From Avena insularis (taxonomy: Eukaryota > Streptophyta > Magnoliopsida > Poales > Poaceae), in assembly GCA_023614405.1 (NCBI GenBank), contig CM042692.1, positions 124,703,498-124,767,497 of the forward strand: a DNA stretch of 64,000 bases. The letters run 5' to 3'. Below are positions 24,234 to 36,596 of this stretch, in pieces. Each line of letters starts with the position of its first letter. The first letter of the stretch is position 1. The translations under genes and the position numbers were made by a program. The notes beneath the pieces are model-generated. The model saw nothing but the letters and a program-made list of their open reading frames with translations. It was not told where the DNA came from and made no database searches.

Positions 24234-25009
24234 ATTTGACACCACTAACAAGGATCTCGCCCTCGAGATCCGCCTCATGGTACCGGGAAGAAGGCTGATG
24301 ACCTGAATCTTCTTGCTTCGTGTAAATCCTTGCGACACCACTAACAAGAGGTCGTTGTCCGTGATCGTCGAGAGAACACTCCGGGAACAAAGGGCGAAGG
24401 TAGAGGTATCAACAAATAAGGCCACCTCTAGCTTTCGTGGATGGAGTAAAATTGCTAGATCCACCGATTCGATATACAGAAGCGAATTGTAAGAGTAGTC
24501 GGATGGTGATAGGTCCATCGCGCACCCAAACCATTACTATGCACACGAATAGGTGAATTATGCAACCAACTCTTGGAATTAGACTAAAGATCTCGACAAA
24601 CGAGGTTTGGAATCAAAGGAGTGAGGCACACACTGCATCGGATCTGGCGTAGATGATGTCGTCACGTCGAAAAACACCGGAAGGCACAAACGAGGAACAG
24701 AGAGAAGTCCAACACATGAAGGATTCCTCAGATAGCAAGAAGACCGGATGTAGAAGCACGTTACCAAAGGACGAAGCGAAACCCTGAAGGTACGATGGAA
24801 ACTCAACCACGAGAAACCCTAGACTAGAAGAAGGTAAGAGAGCAGATCCAAATCACGCAGAGGTAAGAGGAGAATAGCAGAGGGTAAGGAGTAAAAGCAG
24901 ACCTAACCAGATATATCCAACCGATTTTCCAAATTAGTTTTGACACTCTACTTCGGCCGTTAGCTAGGTTATCCTACAAGCTGGACTTGTGGGGTATCGC
25001 AACTGCTGA
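24234..25009 (-). other. Element E interior, non-coding
   Basis: The only sequence between the two LTRs apart from the PBS. It holds no recognisable protein. Frames at 24066-24518 and 24579-24806 have no known motif. A direct repeat ACACCACTAACAAG occurs at about 24240 and 24333. Confidence 0.7.
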
Positions 25010-25021
25010 GCTCTGATACCA
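25010..25021 (-). other. Element E primer-binding site (initiator tRNA-Met)
   Basis: On the - strand this reads TGGTATCAGAGC, beginning 3 bases inside the 5' LTR end, the standard initiator tRNA-Met primer site of many plant LTR retrotransposons. Confidence 0.85.
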
Positions 25022-25024
25022 CTC

Positions 25025-28000
25025 TGTAACACCCTCGAATCGGCCCTATGCAAGTTTCAGCACTTCCCGCCAAACCCGCATAGAAACGATTCAAGGACGC
25101 CCACCATGCACTTTTGTGCGGGTGGAAACGAAGTAATACCATTACACAACAGTCATCGATGGGACACACAGAACAGATATATTTATACATCACGACTCCA
25201 GGAGTCAAGAATACAGATATACAATACCAAGATCCAAATCACCTTGAAACCATACAACGTCCAAGTACGGACAAGAAGCAAATTGGGCTAAGATCCCTGA
25301 AGAATAACCAATGGCGTCCATAACCCTGCCCAGGCCAAGCCGGAAGGGTAACCCTGCTAACGACGTCGAAACCTGCTAAACAAAAGGGGGTGCCGACAAA
25401 GGGCAAAGGAAAAAGAGGAGCGTCGATCGAGGCCAAGACAGCGAGGCTAGAATTCGGCGGCTCTCGCCTACATAGGTATGGTGGACTGAAGCGGCAGCGC
25501 AGCGGCACTAAACAACCTATAGAGACTCGGTATCACTGGCGGCTATTAGAGAGGGGTAAGAAAGACCTATCCGGATCTAACCTGATAGTAACACCAAACA
25601 TACCCATCCTGGTATTCCCCCTCGAGACCAAACGAGGAAGTCAAACCAAGGAACTCACACAGTCGGTAGTTTTATTCATTCGATCATAGTTGAAGCACTT
25701 ACTAGTCAGATATAGATAGCATGAGTCATCCTGAAGCATAAGTAGTGGGCAGTTTTAATTAACCATTCTGTGGTGGTTGGAACATTTACTAGTCAGATAT
25801 AATTGTCCTGAGGAATCCCAAAACCCAGCAATTGTTGGCACTTTTATCACATTCCATTGGAGTTGCAATACTTACTAGGCAGGTATAATATGACACAGAT
25901 CACCACAGATCCACCAATTGTTGGCATTTTTAATATCCATTCCGTTATAGTGAAGTTGATTACTAGTCACATATTAAGTCAAGTTTATAGCACTACTTTA
26001 GTTATGCTTGGCTATGGTCGAGATACTGTGCTCGAAGTCGTCCATAACCGCGGACACGACTCTCGGAAAGTTTTACCCTACAGGGGTGCACAAATAGCAA
26101 CACACACTCGATCAACCTCGGAAAAACCAACTCAAAACCCAACGAGGCATTCACGACAAAGCGATCACAGGATTCAGAAATATTTCAGGGGGCCACCCCA
26201 CTAAGCTACCCGCAACGAAGTTGGCCGGCTCTGGAACAGACCCGGGGTTTGCGACGACGGATGTAAACCACTGGGAACCCGAAAGTGTGACTGGGCTTGT
26301 CGATACCGCGAAAACATGGCGTGATCCAAAATAGTACAGGTGCTCCAGTAACAATCTTAAATAAAGCAGTAAACATGGCATAAGTACTGGATAGTAATAA
26401 AGCCCCAAACTACTTTGTGGCCCCAAGAAATAGAAATGAATCAAGCTCTGGCTCAGGGGGGTCCACGGCCTCCCGAATGTGGATAGTGCGAAAAATCAAG
26501 GAACAGGTATCAAGTACTCGGGGTCCTACGGGACACAAGTGAGCGTGGAAGAACCAAATAACATCTATTGCCCACCGATGCCTCTGCATTAGTTATAGCT
26601 AGCATTTTAATAGTTGTATTTAAAGTCATGATCAACTCCACCAATAAGCATATCTCCACCATAAACATCTGCCAGCATACCAACAACTGTGGTACTCGAC
26701 AACACGAGATCACACCTGAGCAAGCGACTATGACTCGCAAGGCCATCTATCTACCAAACACAGGTAATAGGAGGTGTCCAAGGCAATATAGTGGCTGCAC
26801 GGGATATAACTGGTGTACGGAAACTAAAGCATCGCGACACGGATAGCAATAGATCAACAGGAGGAAGTAAAGACTATAAACGCAAAATAGGTAGAAGGGG
26901 AAGAGATGCTCGCCTGGGAAACACTGTCGAAGGTTCATATTTGGAGAACTTGTCAATACTCGCATCAACTCATCGGCCTAATCCGCGAAGAAGCAAACAC
27001 TAGAAGAAACACCGGATGCAATATTTAATACTACGGCAGAAGATCCGGCATGCTTATGATATGATGCATGGCATGGTGCAGATGCGGTGCAATTAGACAA
27101 TATTAAGCGGAACCAGGGTCCCAACAATTAATTAATAGGTTCGAGTTATTTAGAACCCCCGCAATTTAAATGTTGTATTATGCGATAGTTGATAAAGTCA
27201 TATTATAAAAAAATAGGGGTCTCGGATAAAGGGGTCACACATTGGTGTTTAGCGATCTTGGTTCGATGTGGTTCATATTCGGTCTCGCCGGGATCGGTCT
27301 TCAAACCGGGGCTTTGGGGTTCGACATCTTCGGGTCCAAGGGTCGGAGATCTTGGTGTTCCGTGAAGGAGTCCTTGATGGTCCGCGAGGGAGACTCGGGG
27401 TTCCACGTCTTCGGACTTCGGGAAGAAGATCTTGGTGGGTACACTCAAACTGTCGGATCCATGCCAGCGTAGTTGGCTGACTTCTTGGTACATATCCACC
27501 TGACCTCGGTGCTTCGATATCCTCCTGTGATCGACAGCGGAGAAGATCTTATCGAGGTCGTCGGGTTCGTTTTCTCTTGGCCACAGCTAAGGCATCAGGA
27601 ACTCTAGGCGCCAACAACAAACAAAAAGAAACATCGGTTCAAACATGTGACTAAGACACGATTGAGCATCCAAGTAATCTTCCTTGGGTGCATCTAGGGA
27701 CGCGCAGAAATAGAGGAGGACGGGGACCGCTATGCCGGTTGGTCGCCGGGTTGTAGGAGGACAACCACCTGATGGCGTTGTAGGGGCGACGGGGGTAGGG
27801 AGCACCTACACAGTGAGACAAAAGGCGGACAGAGGGCAGCAAGGAATGCACATGGATGAATCAGGGACGCGGTAGGATGGCGTGCGACGCTTGGCAGAGG
27901 AAGGGGCACACCATGCCGGCGGATGGTGGAGCGCAGAAGGCGGCCTCGGGGCAGCAGCGCCACATCGCTGGAGGCCGAGGCGATGACAGGCAGGGACGAG

Positions 28001-28938
28001 GGGGGCAATGTGGGCGGGGAGGAGCTCGGCGGAGGCGGCGCTCATAGAGGGGAAGGTCGCAGAGGCGGGGCCGCTGGCCTGGCAGCCGGAGGCGAGCGTG
28101 GCAGCACGGCCTGGGGATCTGGCGGCGGCGAGGAATCGTGGGCCAGGGAGATCGAGGGAGCGAGGGAATCAGTGAGGCGGGAGGTGGAGGCGCGCGGCGG
28201 CCCGAGGTAGAGGAGGGCGACGAGGGAAGCGAGAGGTGTAGGGAGGAGAGGCGGGGCTCGCTGTGGGATCAGAGGAGGAGGCGAGGCGAGGGCGACGGGT
28301 AGGTGGCGATGGGAGGTGCCTGCGGATTGGGGCCGGGGCACGTGGAAAACGACGCGGAGGTGGGGGCTGGGGCGAGCGGGAGTGGTGGCGTGCGTGTCCG
28401 CTCGCGTGAGCAGGGTGGGGTTGGGTTGGTGGGTGGTTCGCTGGGGTGGTGGGACGATGGAGCGGGTGACGTGGCAGGGTGTGGGCCAGGATAAAAGAGG
28501 TGGCAGGCAGGGAGTGGTCGGGGTGAGGTGGAGGTTGGGGGACGTGGCTGGCTGGGGGGTGGTGAGTGGAGAGGGTGGGCTAGGGTTTTGGTAACGGGGT
28601 GGTAGGCTGGCTGGCTGGGCCTTTTGTTCCTGGCCGGTTGCCTCCCCCGTTTAATAAAATATTTTTATTTTATTCCGTTTATTTTCAAAAGACTTTTGCA
28701 ATTAGTTTTTAGGCAAAACAAAATATCCGGAAGAGGCCAGGTTTTAATTTGAAATAAAGACGGGGGATATTTAGAAAACAAAGATAGGCTTTTCGAAAAT
28801 AGTTTTAGGCAAAAATATGCATGAGGACATGACGATGCTCAAATGCAATGTGGCATGATGACATGAGCATGCGGTCATAACGATGCAATGCACAAAAACA
28901 ACGCGATTTTCTAGTAGTGGTTTTAGCGGGATGCCACA
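25025..28938 (-). repeat. Element E 5' LTR (right copy, 3914 bp)
   Basis: Near-identical to 20178-24233. It lacks 157 bp at position 27180, where the left copy has a segment bounded by TATTA direct repeats. It ends at 28938, directly followed by TSD GTACT. Confidence 0.92.
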
Positions 28939-28943
28939 GTACT

Positions 28944-30090
28944 CTCTTTATTTTTTGATTAGCCAAGTTAACTTGTGACTCATATTTTGCTAGCCGAGGT
29001 GGAGGCCCAGAATAAGGAGCTGCAGAAGTGTGTTGCCGAGCTGGAAGGTAATTTTCCTCTTGGCCCATATCTTTTGCACCTCTCCCTTCTGACCCGGATT
29101 GTATTTCTACCTCGGCTCGTCCGGGTCAAAAATTATTGTAGAGTCTCATCAAGATTACATATCCATGCCTAAACTTATGACTCATTTTCTCGAACAAGCA
29201 GGAGAACATCATGAAAGATGAAGGAGAAGGATGACAAGATATCTCGGCTCTGCGCTGAAAGTGACAATCTGAAGAAACTCCAGAAGATTGAGCTTGACAA
29301 ACTTGACCAGGAGTTCACCGAGGAAAAGAGCCGGCTCACCTCCAGTTAGAGAAGGATAAGGAGCTACTTCAAGAAGCTGAGGTCAAGTTTGACTCGGGGA
29401 ATCTTGAGTTGGAAAAATTCCAGAAGCAATCTGCAGCATGGTTGGCCGAGCTTACTCGGATCAATAACATTGTAGCCCGTGAGTTTCCTCTTGCTAACTT
29501 TTTCTTTTACTGCCAAGGTTTTCTCTTATCCCTATTGCTTTGCCTGACTTAGTATTTTGTGCTCCTTCCCTTAGGCAACTTCCCCAAGTCAAAAACTCGT
29601 GCTAAAACTGCTCTCCGCAAGTTTTGGGAGAAGTAGGTCGAGGTTGGTCCTGTCTCCCCAGAGTATGACATTGATGACTTCTTGGTTGGTCTCTAGGCCA
29701 GCCTCGAACTCATGAAGACCTTTGGGGTTGATATTATGGACGTCACCATCTAAGTATTCCATGTCCTCTGGTTAGAAGACCCCACTCCGAAGCAAGTTAA
29801 GCACTTGGTGGAGAGACTAATGGATTGCGAGACGCGGGTCAATCTATGGAGGGAATCCGCTGCCCGAGCTGGTGCCGACACAACCTTGTCCTTTGTGCTA
29901 TCATGATATGAAGGTATCAATCTAGATACTCTTCAGAACATGTGCATTGGTTCAGCGTGGATGACCAATCTGGAGTTCATTTTCTTGTTTGCTCAATCTT
30001 ATGATCCGACTCGCGTCTACCATTTTCGGCATTCATCTTACGAGTCTAAGATCAGAAAATCGAATCGACAATACTTAAAACCATGAGAAT
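28944..30090 (+). pseudogene. Element A antisense ORF, second half
   Basis: Continues the protein interrupted by element E. A heptad-rich stretch is visible: VEAQNKELQKCVAELEG at about 28996, then KDDKISRLCAESDNLKKLQK at about 29231, followed by charged helical sequence, consistent with the coiled-coil C-terminal part of the Transposase_28-type protein. Later pieces include SKTRAKTALRKFWEK (about 29590) and YEGINLDTLQNMCIGS (about 29910). Intron-like gaps with GT...AG borders separate the pieces and several in-frame stops are present, so it is not functional. Confidence 0.6.
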
Positions 30091-30499
30091 TAGCTCAGAG
30101 TGATTCGACATAATAATAAAGAAAATAAATGCTGGGTTTAGTCCAAAAAACAAGTGTTGGCTCGATTATTTTCCCGTCCTTAGTCGCTTTTCATGTGCAT
30201 AGCATTTGCCAGCTTTTTCTCTTGCTTGCCATGAAGCCAATTTTCTGGACAACAGCAAGTCAACGAGTGAGCCTTTGGTGCCGACATACTACTAACTCGG
30301 CCTAAGGGGTAAGAAACTTAAGCCATCCGACATATAAAATGTAAGTACAAAAAAAGACAATTACTACTAAGGCAGTCCCGGAGTCACTATTCGAGGTGCC
30401 GAGGTTTCATTAATTAGCTCATTGTCGACATACAAATCGACATATGAGAGTTTGGGATACATACACTTCAGCTAAGTGTAAAATGGACGAAGTAGAGCT
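30091..30499 (-). other. Element A spacer between integrase and the antisense ORF
   Basis: Non-coding AT-rich sequence between the 3' ends of the two converging gene sets of element A (integrase on the - strand, antisense ORF on the + strand). I see no feature in it. Confidence 0.5.
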
Positions 30500-31709
30500 A
30501 CATTCCATGGCTTTTTGACTCTTCTCCTGACTTGTTCGCCTTATTCTTCTCCTGCGGTTGAGCATCTATGAGATAGTATGCATCATTGTGTAGTGCCTTG
30601 CTCACGATAAATGGTCCTTCCCATGGAGGTGATAGTTTATGCATGCCAGCAGTGTGTTGCACTAGCCGACGCACCAAATCCCCTTCTCGAAAAACTCAGG
30701 GTTTACTTTTCGGCTATGATAGCGTCAAAGATTTTGCTGATATATGGCGGATCTAGACAATGCCAATTCTCTTGCCTCTTCTAGAAGATCAACATCATTT
30801 TGTCGGGCTTCCTGCACTTCGGCCCCTGTGTATTGGGTGACTCTAGGCAAAGCATGCCCTATTTTGGCTGGTAATACAGCTGCTGCCCCATTTACCAGAA
30901 AGAATGGCGTATAGCCAGTTGATCGATTCAGAGTTATCCTGAGGATTCAAGTACTGCCGGGAGTTCGTCAGTCCAACACTCCGCTGATCGTTGTAGTGAC
31001 TCAATGAGCCAGGGTTTTATTCCGGACAGTACTAGCCCATTGGATCTCTCCACTTGCCCATTCTATACAGGATGTGTGACTGATGCAACATCAAGTCTTA
31101 TCCTTTTATCCTGATAGAATCGAGCAAATGCACCCTTGACAAAGTTTGTGCAATTATCAGTTATTATGTTGTGGGGGTATCCGTATCTCAAGATTACATC
31201 TGTGAGGAATGATACGGATGTGGATCCATCACATTTTATAATTGGCTTGACCTCAATCCACTTTGTAAACTTATTCACCATGAGTAGAATATGAGTCATG
31301 TTGCCACGAGCCGGCTTAAACAGCCCAACCATGTCCAAGCACCACACCACAAATGGCCAAGTGATAGTTATAGTTTTCAGTTTGGAGGATGGCATATGTA
31401 TCTTGCTCGAATACCTCTGACAGCCATTGCATTTTCTCACTAAGTCCTCTGTGTCCTACAAAGCGCTGGTCCAATAAACCTGTGCCAAAATGCCTTGGCA
31501 ACTAAGGCTCTGGACAAGGCAGGATGCCCACATTTGCCCTGATGAATATCTCCGATGATTTCCTGCCCCTCTGCCGAATCAACGCATCGCTGAAGGATAG
31601 TAGTGATGCTTCTTTTATATAACTCACCATTTATTATAGTATAGGCTTTTGCCCTTCTCTGGATTTTTCTGGCGAGGACCTCCTCACTTGGTAAACTCCC
31701 ATCTTTCAA
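30500..31709 (-). pseudogene. Element A integrase
   Basis: On the - strand, in order: a zinc-binding HHCC-type N-terminal region (31440-31709, with HQGKCGHPALSRALVAKAFW and, at 31429-31440, MRKCNGCQRYS), the catalytic core (31063-31440) with DMVGLFKPARG, then VNKFTKWIEVKPI and IITDNCTNFVKGAF, and a C-terminal part (30500-31062) with PSLEGPF-type residues (SPPWEGPFIVSKALHNDAYY). The second core acidic residue is seen as TDN (D of the DDE triad). Frames are interrupted at 31440 and by stops near 30700 and 31060. The family joins retrotransposon DNA into the genome. No chromodomain is recognised, as expected for Tat. Confidence 0.8.
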
Positions 31710-32168
31710 AAAACTAAGAATTGGCTATGCCCAAGCTGGTACAGCACGGGACGGGAAAATAACTTCTAGGTTAATCTGAATAGTCCCTGGGTTTTGTGAG
31801 GCAGTCCCCGAGTTTGCCAAGGCAGTCCCCGGGTTACTCGATAAACTCCCTCAATCAATGTCCATTGGGAAAACCTCTAATCCTGGTTTGGCCAGGATAT
31901 GGATTGACTCAGATTCTGGTGATGGATTGATAGATGGTTTTCCAAGGTGTTCAAGAGCTATGCCTGGTGAGATAGATTGCCAAGATGAATCAAGCTTCGA
32001 TAACACGTTAGCTGCATCATTATCAACCTAAGGTACATGATGGAATTCGCATCCTTCGAAGTACCCACTGATTTTCTGAACGTGAAATCTGTACAAGGCC
32101 ATATTTGCATCAAGGGCATCCCAATGACCCGAAACTTGTTGCACTACTAAATCTGAATCACGAAAACA
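31710..32168 (-). pseudogene. Element A RNase H to integrase linker
   Basis: A degenerate coding stretch on the - strand between RNase H and integrase, with stops in all frames. Motifs are weak. Included as part of the decayed pol. Confidence 0.45.
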
Positions 32169-32470
32169 TTAGATCCGACGTATCCCAATCTCTTTTGCTA
32201 CTTTCAAGCCATGCATAAGTGCCTCATATTCAGCCACATTGTTTGATGCGGCAAAATGTATCTGTAACACATATTTCAACTGGTACTTCTTGGGCGAGGT
32301 AAGTAGTATCCTGACAGCTAACCTGGTTTCCAATTTTGACCTGTCAAAGTGCATTCTCCAAAAGTTCGAGTCAGGCAAGGGTGTCTCATACTGCATTTCA
32401 GCCTAATCAACAAAAAAGTTGGCCACTGTTTGAGACTTTATTGCATCTCTCCTATCATACTATGGAGCAT
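32169..32470 (-). pseudogene. Element A RNase H domain
   Basis: The fragment has WRMHFDRSK followed by LAVRILLTSPKKYQLKYVLQ and FAASNNVAEYEALMHGLKVA. These match the plant retrotransposon RNase H pattern (FDGS..GAG....SP.G......L.F..TNN.AEYEAL..GL..A). The GS of FDGS is changed to RS, and AASNNVAEYEAL keeps the acidic E of the active site. RNase H removes the RNA strand during reverse transcription. Confidence 0.8.
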
Positions 32471-32679
32471 ATGGGGCTAACTCAATTGTCCACTTGGCAA
32501 TTCGTCCACTTGCGTCTATGTTACCCATTATCTCGGATATTGGTGCCTCGCATATTACCTTTATAGGGTGTTCTTAAAAGTAATGCTTAAGCTTTTTGGC
32601 TGCCATATGCCATCTTTTGATAATGTGGGTAGTTTTTGTTTGAAGCAGAAAGTACTTCACTTAGGTAATAATCTGGCCT

Positions 32680-33700
32680 CTACACCAACTTACCCTCCTC
32701 GTCACGCTCCACCACTACCATGGCATTTATGACTCGGTTGGTCGCTGCTATGTAGAGCAACATCGGCTCTTTCGATAGTGGTGAAGCTAACACTAGTGTA
32801 GAGGCTAGCATATGTTTTAACTCATGAAAGGCACTGTCGGCCTGCGGTGTCCAAATGAACTTATCCGACTTTTTCATTAACTGGTAGAGAGGCAAAGCCT
32901 TTTCTCCCAACCGACTAATGGAACGACTCAACGATGCCAGGCAGCCAGTGAACTTCTAGACATTGTTGGGACACTTTAGTAGTTCCATGCGCTCAATGGC
33001 TCTGATCTTAGTTGGATTAGCTTTGATACCTCAGCAAGACACGAGGAAACCGAGTAATTTTTCAGCCGGGACACCAAAGGCGCATTTTTCTGGGTTAAGC
33101 TTCATTCGAAACCTTCTCAAGTTCGCGAAGTTTGCTGGCTATCATCTAGAAGGGTATTACTCTCCTTGGTTTTTATCACCACATCATCAACATACACTTG
33201 GACATTTTTGCCAATTTGATCGTGCACGCATTTTTGCATGCACCTTTGGTACGTTGCCCCTGCATTACGTAAGCCGAATGGCATGGTGTGATAGCAATAA
33301 GACCTGTACAGGGTAATAAATTCAGTTTTTATTTGATCATCCGGCTTTAACGGTATCTGGTGGAAACCAGAATACGCGTCTACAAACGATAGAAGTTCAC
33401 AACTAGATGTTGAGTCAATAGACTTGATCTATACTTGGCAAAGGAAATGGATCTTTTGGACATGCCTTGTTCAAGTTGGTATAATCGATGCACATGCGCC
33501 ACACCACTTCCATGTTCGGGTCATATTTTTTCGTTTCCACCAGCACCGGATTAGATAGCCATTCTAGATGAAGTACCTCCATGATAAACCCGGCTGCAAG
33601 TAGCCAAGCTATCTCATACCATATGATCTTTCTCCTATCCTCGGCAAAGCGGCAGAGGGGTTTCTTCACCGGCCTTGCATCATGCCTGACATGCAAAGAG
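32680..33700 (-). pseudogene. Element A reverse transcriptase
   Basis: The N-terminal part (33415-33696) shows CRFAEDRRKIIWYEIAWLLA, then GFIMEVLHLEWLSNPVLV and WRMCIDYTNLNKACPKDPFP, diagnostic of gypsy RT. The middle (32940-33410) has frameshifts and stops, with recognisable pieces of the palm region on the - strand. The C-terminal part (32680-32931) gives ALPLYQLMKKSDKFIWTPQA and DSAFHELKHMLAS, the usual connection to RNase H. Function is lost. Confidence 0.82.
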
Positions 33701-33806
33701 TGCTCAACCAGCTCCCTCGGAACACCTTGCAGATCCTGTATGGACCAAGCAAAAATATCCCGATTCTCATGGAGGAAGCTGATGAGTTTGCTTTCCTATT
33801 TGTCAT

Positions 33807-34394
33807 TCATGCCCGCACAATTGTGACAGTGCGCTCTAAGAACTTCTCATCAATCTGAACTTTCTTGGTATCCTTAGTCGGCTGAAATGACACACTCCCA
33901 TGTGGGTTACTTAGCGTTGGCATATTCAGCTGAGCCAACTGAGCCAGTGTTTCTTGAATCCTCTTCTTCTCCTGTGCTATCACTAATGACTCAGCCAGAT
34001 GTGATCCGACCAAGGCACACTCCATTGAACTCCTAAAGTCCCCAGCAACAGTGATGACCCCATTGGGTCCTGGCATCTTCATCTTTAAGTAACTTATGTG
34101 AGTACTATCCATGAACTTGGAAATTGCCGGGCCACCGAGTAATGCATTATAACAACTCTCGAGGTCCACTACCTCGAACAACAAGTTTTCTGTCTTGCAG
34201 TTATCTCTTGTGCCGAATAACACATCTATCTGGACTTTGCCAATTGTCTCACAAGATAACCCCGGCAATGCCATGGAAGGTAGTCTTAGTCGCTCATAGA
34301 GCATGTTTTCCGAGATACCTAACTTGTGCATTGTGTCCTTGTATAGTATATTGATACTTCTCTCATTGTCAATGAGTACCTTTGACAACTTCAC
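33807..34394 (-). pseudogene. Element A aspartic protease
   Basis: An open frame of 195 codons with VLIDNERSINILYKDTMHKL, matching the retropepsin active-site region of Tat-type elements, which usually reads IDGGSSxNIL. Here the Gly-Ser-type residues after Asp are Asn-Glu-Arg-Ser. Further conserved pieces are LFEVVDLESCYNALLGGPAI and then FMDSTHISYLKMKMPGPNG. The frame stops at 33807. Because the residues after the catalytic Asp are altered, activity is doubtful. The segment joins to gag across the solo LTR at 34554-35984. Confidence 0.75.
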
Positions 34395-34553
34395 ATTATG
34401 TTTGGACCAATAAACGTCAAGTCAAGCAGAGCATATGATCCAGGACTTGGCATGAGCTTGGGATGATCCTTTATGCTCCAGGTGATCTCCTGGTCCGACC
34501 AATACATATACTTCGGTACTGCCGGCATAACTGCATTAACCTCCATATGTCAC
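34395..34553 (-). pseudogene. Element A gag/protease linker
   Basis: Degenerate coding sequence of element A between protease and the solo LTR insertion, ending at the TSD GTCAC (34549-34553). No motif is seen. Confidence 0.5.
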
Positions 34554-35984
34554 TGATGACCCACAAGTATAGGGGGTGTATCGCAGTATTTTCGAGGAAA
34601 GTGAAACCCAATTTATTGGTTCGACACAAGGGGAGCCAAAGAATATTTATAAGCCATAACAACTGAGTTGTCAATTCAGCTGCACCTGGAAACAATCTTG
34701 CTCATAGCAGTTTATCAGTAGCAACAGTTTTGTAATAGGAGTAGTAAAGTAATAGCAGCAGTAAAGTAAAGACAGTAGTAACAATAGCAGTAAACAGTAG
34801 GATTCGAGTGCGGTAGGCATAGGGATGGATGGACGGGCGTTGCATGGACAAGACAATTCACATAGCAATCAGAACATAGGGTAATTACAGATAAATAAGA
34901 TAAAGCATCCAAGTACTAGATAATCCGAGGCATGCGTTCCATATATAGTCATACGTGCTCGCAATGAGAACTTGCACAACATCTTCTTTCCTACCAGCCC
35001 GTTTGCAGCGGGGCCTCAAGGGAACTACTGGCAATTAAGGTGCTCCTTTTAATAGAGCACCGGAGCAAAGCATTAACACTCCGTGAACACATGTGATCCT
35101 CATATCAAAGCCATTCCCTTCGGTTATCCCGATTTCTATCACTTCGGGGCCATTGGTTCTGGACAACAACGTGTGTATACAACTTGCAGATAAGACCAAA
35201 AACAATACTATCATAATGAATCAATAACATGTTCAGATCTGAAATCATGGCACTCGGGCCCTAGTGACAAGCATTAAGCATAACAAGTCGCAACAAAGTC
35301 ATAAAGCACTAATAAAAGATACTAGGCACCATGCCCTAACAATCCAATGCCATTACATGAACGATCTCATCCAATCCCTACCATCCCCATAGCCTACAGC
35401 GGGGGATTACTCACTCATAGATGGGGGAAACATGGATGGTCGATGGAGAAGCGATGGTGATGATGATGGCAATGATCTCCTCCAATTCCCCATCTCGACA
35501 GGGTGCCAGAACGGAGTTTCTGGTGCTGTTTCGTGGAATCTGGTGGTGGCGGCAGAGCGGAACTCCTTTTGGAAAAACGTCAAACCCCCCGGAGTTTTTA
35601 GGTCAAAAGGCTTCTTATAGGCGAAGAGGGAGACCGAGGGGGTGCTTGGGGGCCCACACCATGTCCTGGCGCGGCCTGGGGGTACCCGCGCCTGGGGGTG
35701 TGTGGCCAGGCTCTGGCCCTCCTCCGTCTCGTATTTTGGCTCCGTGAGTCTTTCGGTCAAATAGGAACTTTGGCTTTTGTCCCGTCCAATTCCGAGAATA
35801 TTCATTTTCTGACTTTCCTGGAACCAAAAATAGCAGAAAATAGGCAGCTGGCACTGTGGCTCTTGTTAATAGGTTAGTCCAAGAAATCATATGAAAAGTA
35901 CTCCAAAGTGTGGACAAAACATAAGAAAGTAGATAAAACCAAGCATGGAACATCAAAAATTATAGATACATTTGCAATGTATCA
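34554..35984 (-). mobile_element. Solo LTR of an Athila-like family inside element A gag
   Basis: It has TG...CA ends (TGATGACCCACAAGTATAGG at the left, ATGTATCA at the right on +) and a 5-bp TSD GTCAC at 34549-34553 and 35985-35989. Read on the - strand it begins TGATACATTGCAAATG and ends TTGTGGGTCATCA, which is close to the LTR ends of element B and shows the same LTR superfamily. It is 1431 bp, single copy, with no internal region, so it arose by LTR-LTR recombination. Confidence 0.92.
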
Positions 35985-35989
35985 GTCAC

Positions 35990-36596
35990 CTCTGCACACT
36001 TTGTCTGTCATTTTCCTTGGTGGTAAACACACAACAACTCTGGTGATGTTCCCTATACTCATTTTTGCCATCATGGACGGGGTTTCCGCGGTTCCCCTGG
36101 TTTTGATTCCCCACTTGGTGCACAATTTCTCTCCTTTCCTGGTTCTCATACCTCGGCGGTGGTGGAGGAAAAACTAACTGCTGAGCCTTCCCCCTATGAG
36201 TTGTGGCTGCGTGGGTGCCTGAGGCGGACCCATCTCCCCCATTGCACATTGCATCCATGCGCACTACCGAGTCATGTGGGTCGCCGGTTTACTCAGATTC
36301 TTCTTGTGAAACTTACACAGCTGATCCAACATAGACTCATAAGTGTATCTTGGCCTCTCTTGCCACTGCTTCTTCTTCTCATTGGTCCATGTTTTCTTGC
36401 CATCATTTTTGTGTGTCCACTACTGGCCACTGTTCTTCTGTCGCTGGCTACCCCCAGCTCCTGGCTGATCTTGGTTCACAGCAGTAACATGGTTCGACCC
36501 ATACCAGTAGTCCAGCCTTTCATCTCTTCTTTTACCCTAGAAATCATTCCGCCGGGATGACCCGGCCATGTCCCTAAAGTAGTACTCCTCATTCGG
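35990..36596 (-). pseudogene. Element A gag C-terminal region
   Basis: Degenerate - strand coding sequence joining gag to protease, with a Pro- and charge-rich piece (LVFPPPPPRYENQERREIVH, about 36120-36180). A zinc knuckle is not clearly visible. Stops are present. The + strand frame at 36159-36560 is a shadow. Confidence 0.5.

Larger units (their letters stand above)
20178..28938 (-). mobile_element. Element E: long-LTR, minimal-interior retrotransposon (LARD-like)
   Basis: Two near-identical repeats of about 4 kb flank only 791 bp (24234-25024). The outer ends are TGTAACACC...GATGCCACA, flanked by the TSD GTACT at 20173-20177 and 28939-28943. Inside the right repeat, on the - strand, lies TGGTATCAGAGC at 25010-25021, complementary to the 3' end of initiator tRNA-Met; this fixes orientation (- strand, right copy is the 5' LTR). 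There is no gag, pol or other ORF that I can support, so it must depend on another element. It splits element A's antisense ORF. LTR size and the TGTGGCATCC start suggest a Tekay-like gypsy origin (inference). Confidence 0.9.

Noticed and set aside
31063..31440. Integrase as part of a plant host gene
   Set aside because: It sits in order with RT, RNase H, protease and gag between two LTRs, so it is element A, not a host gene.
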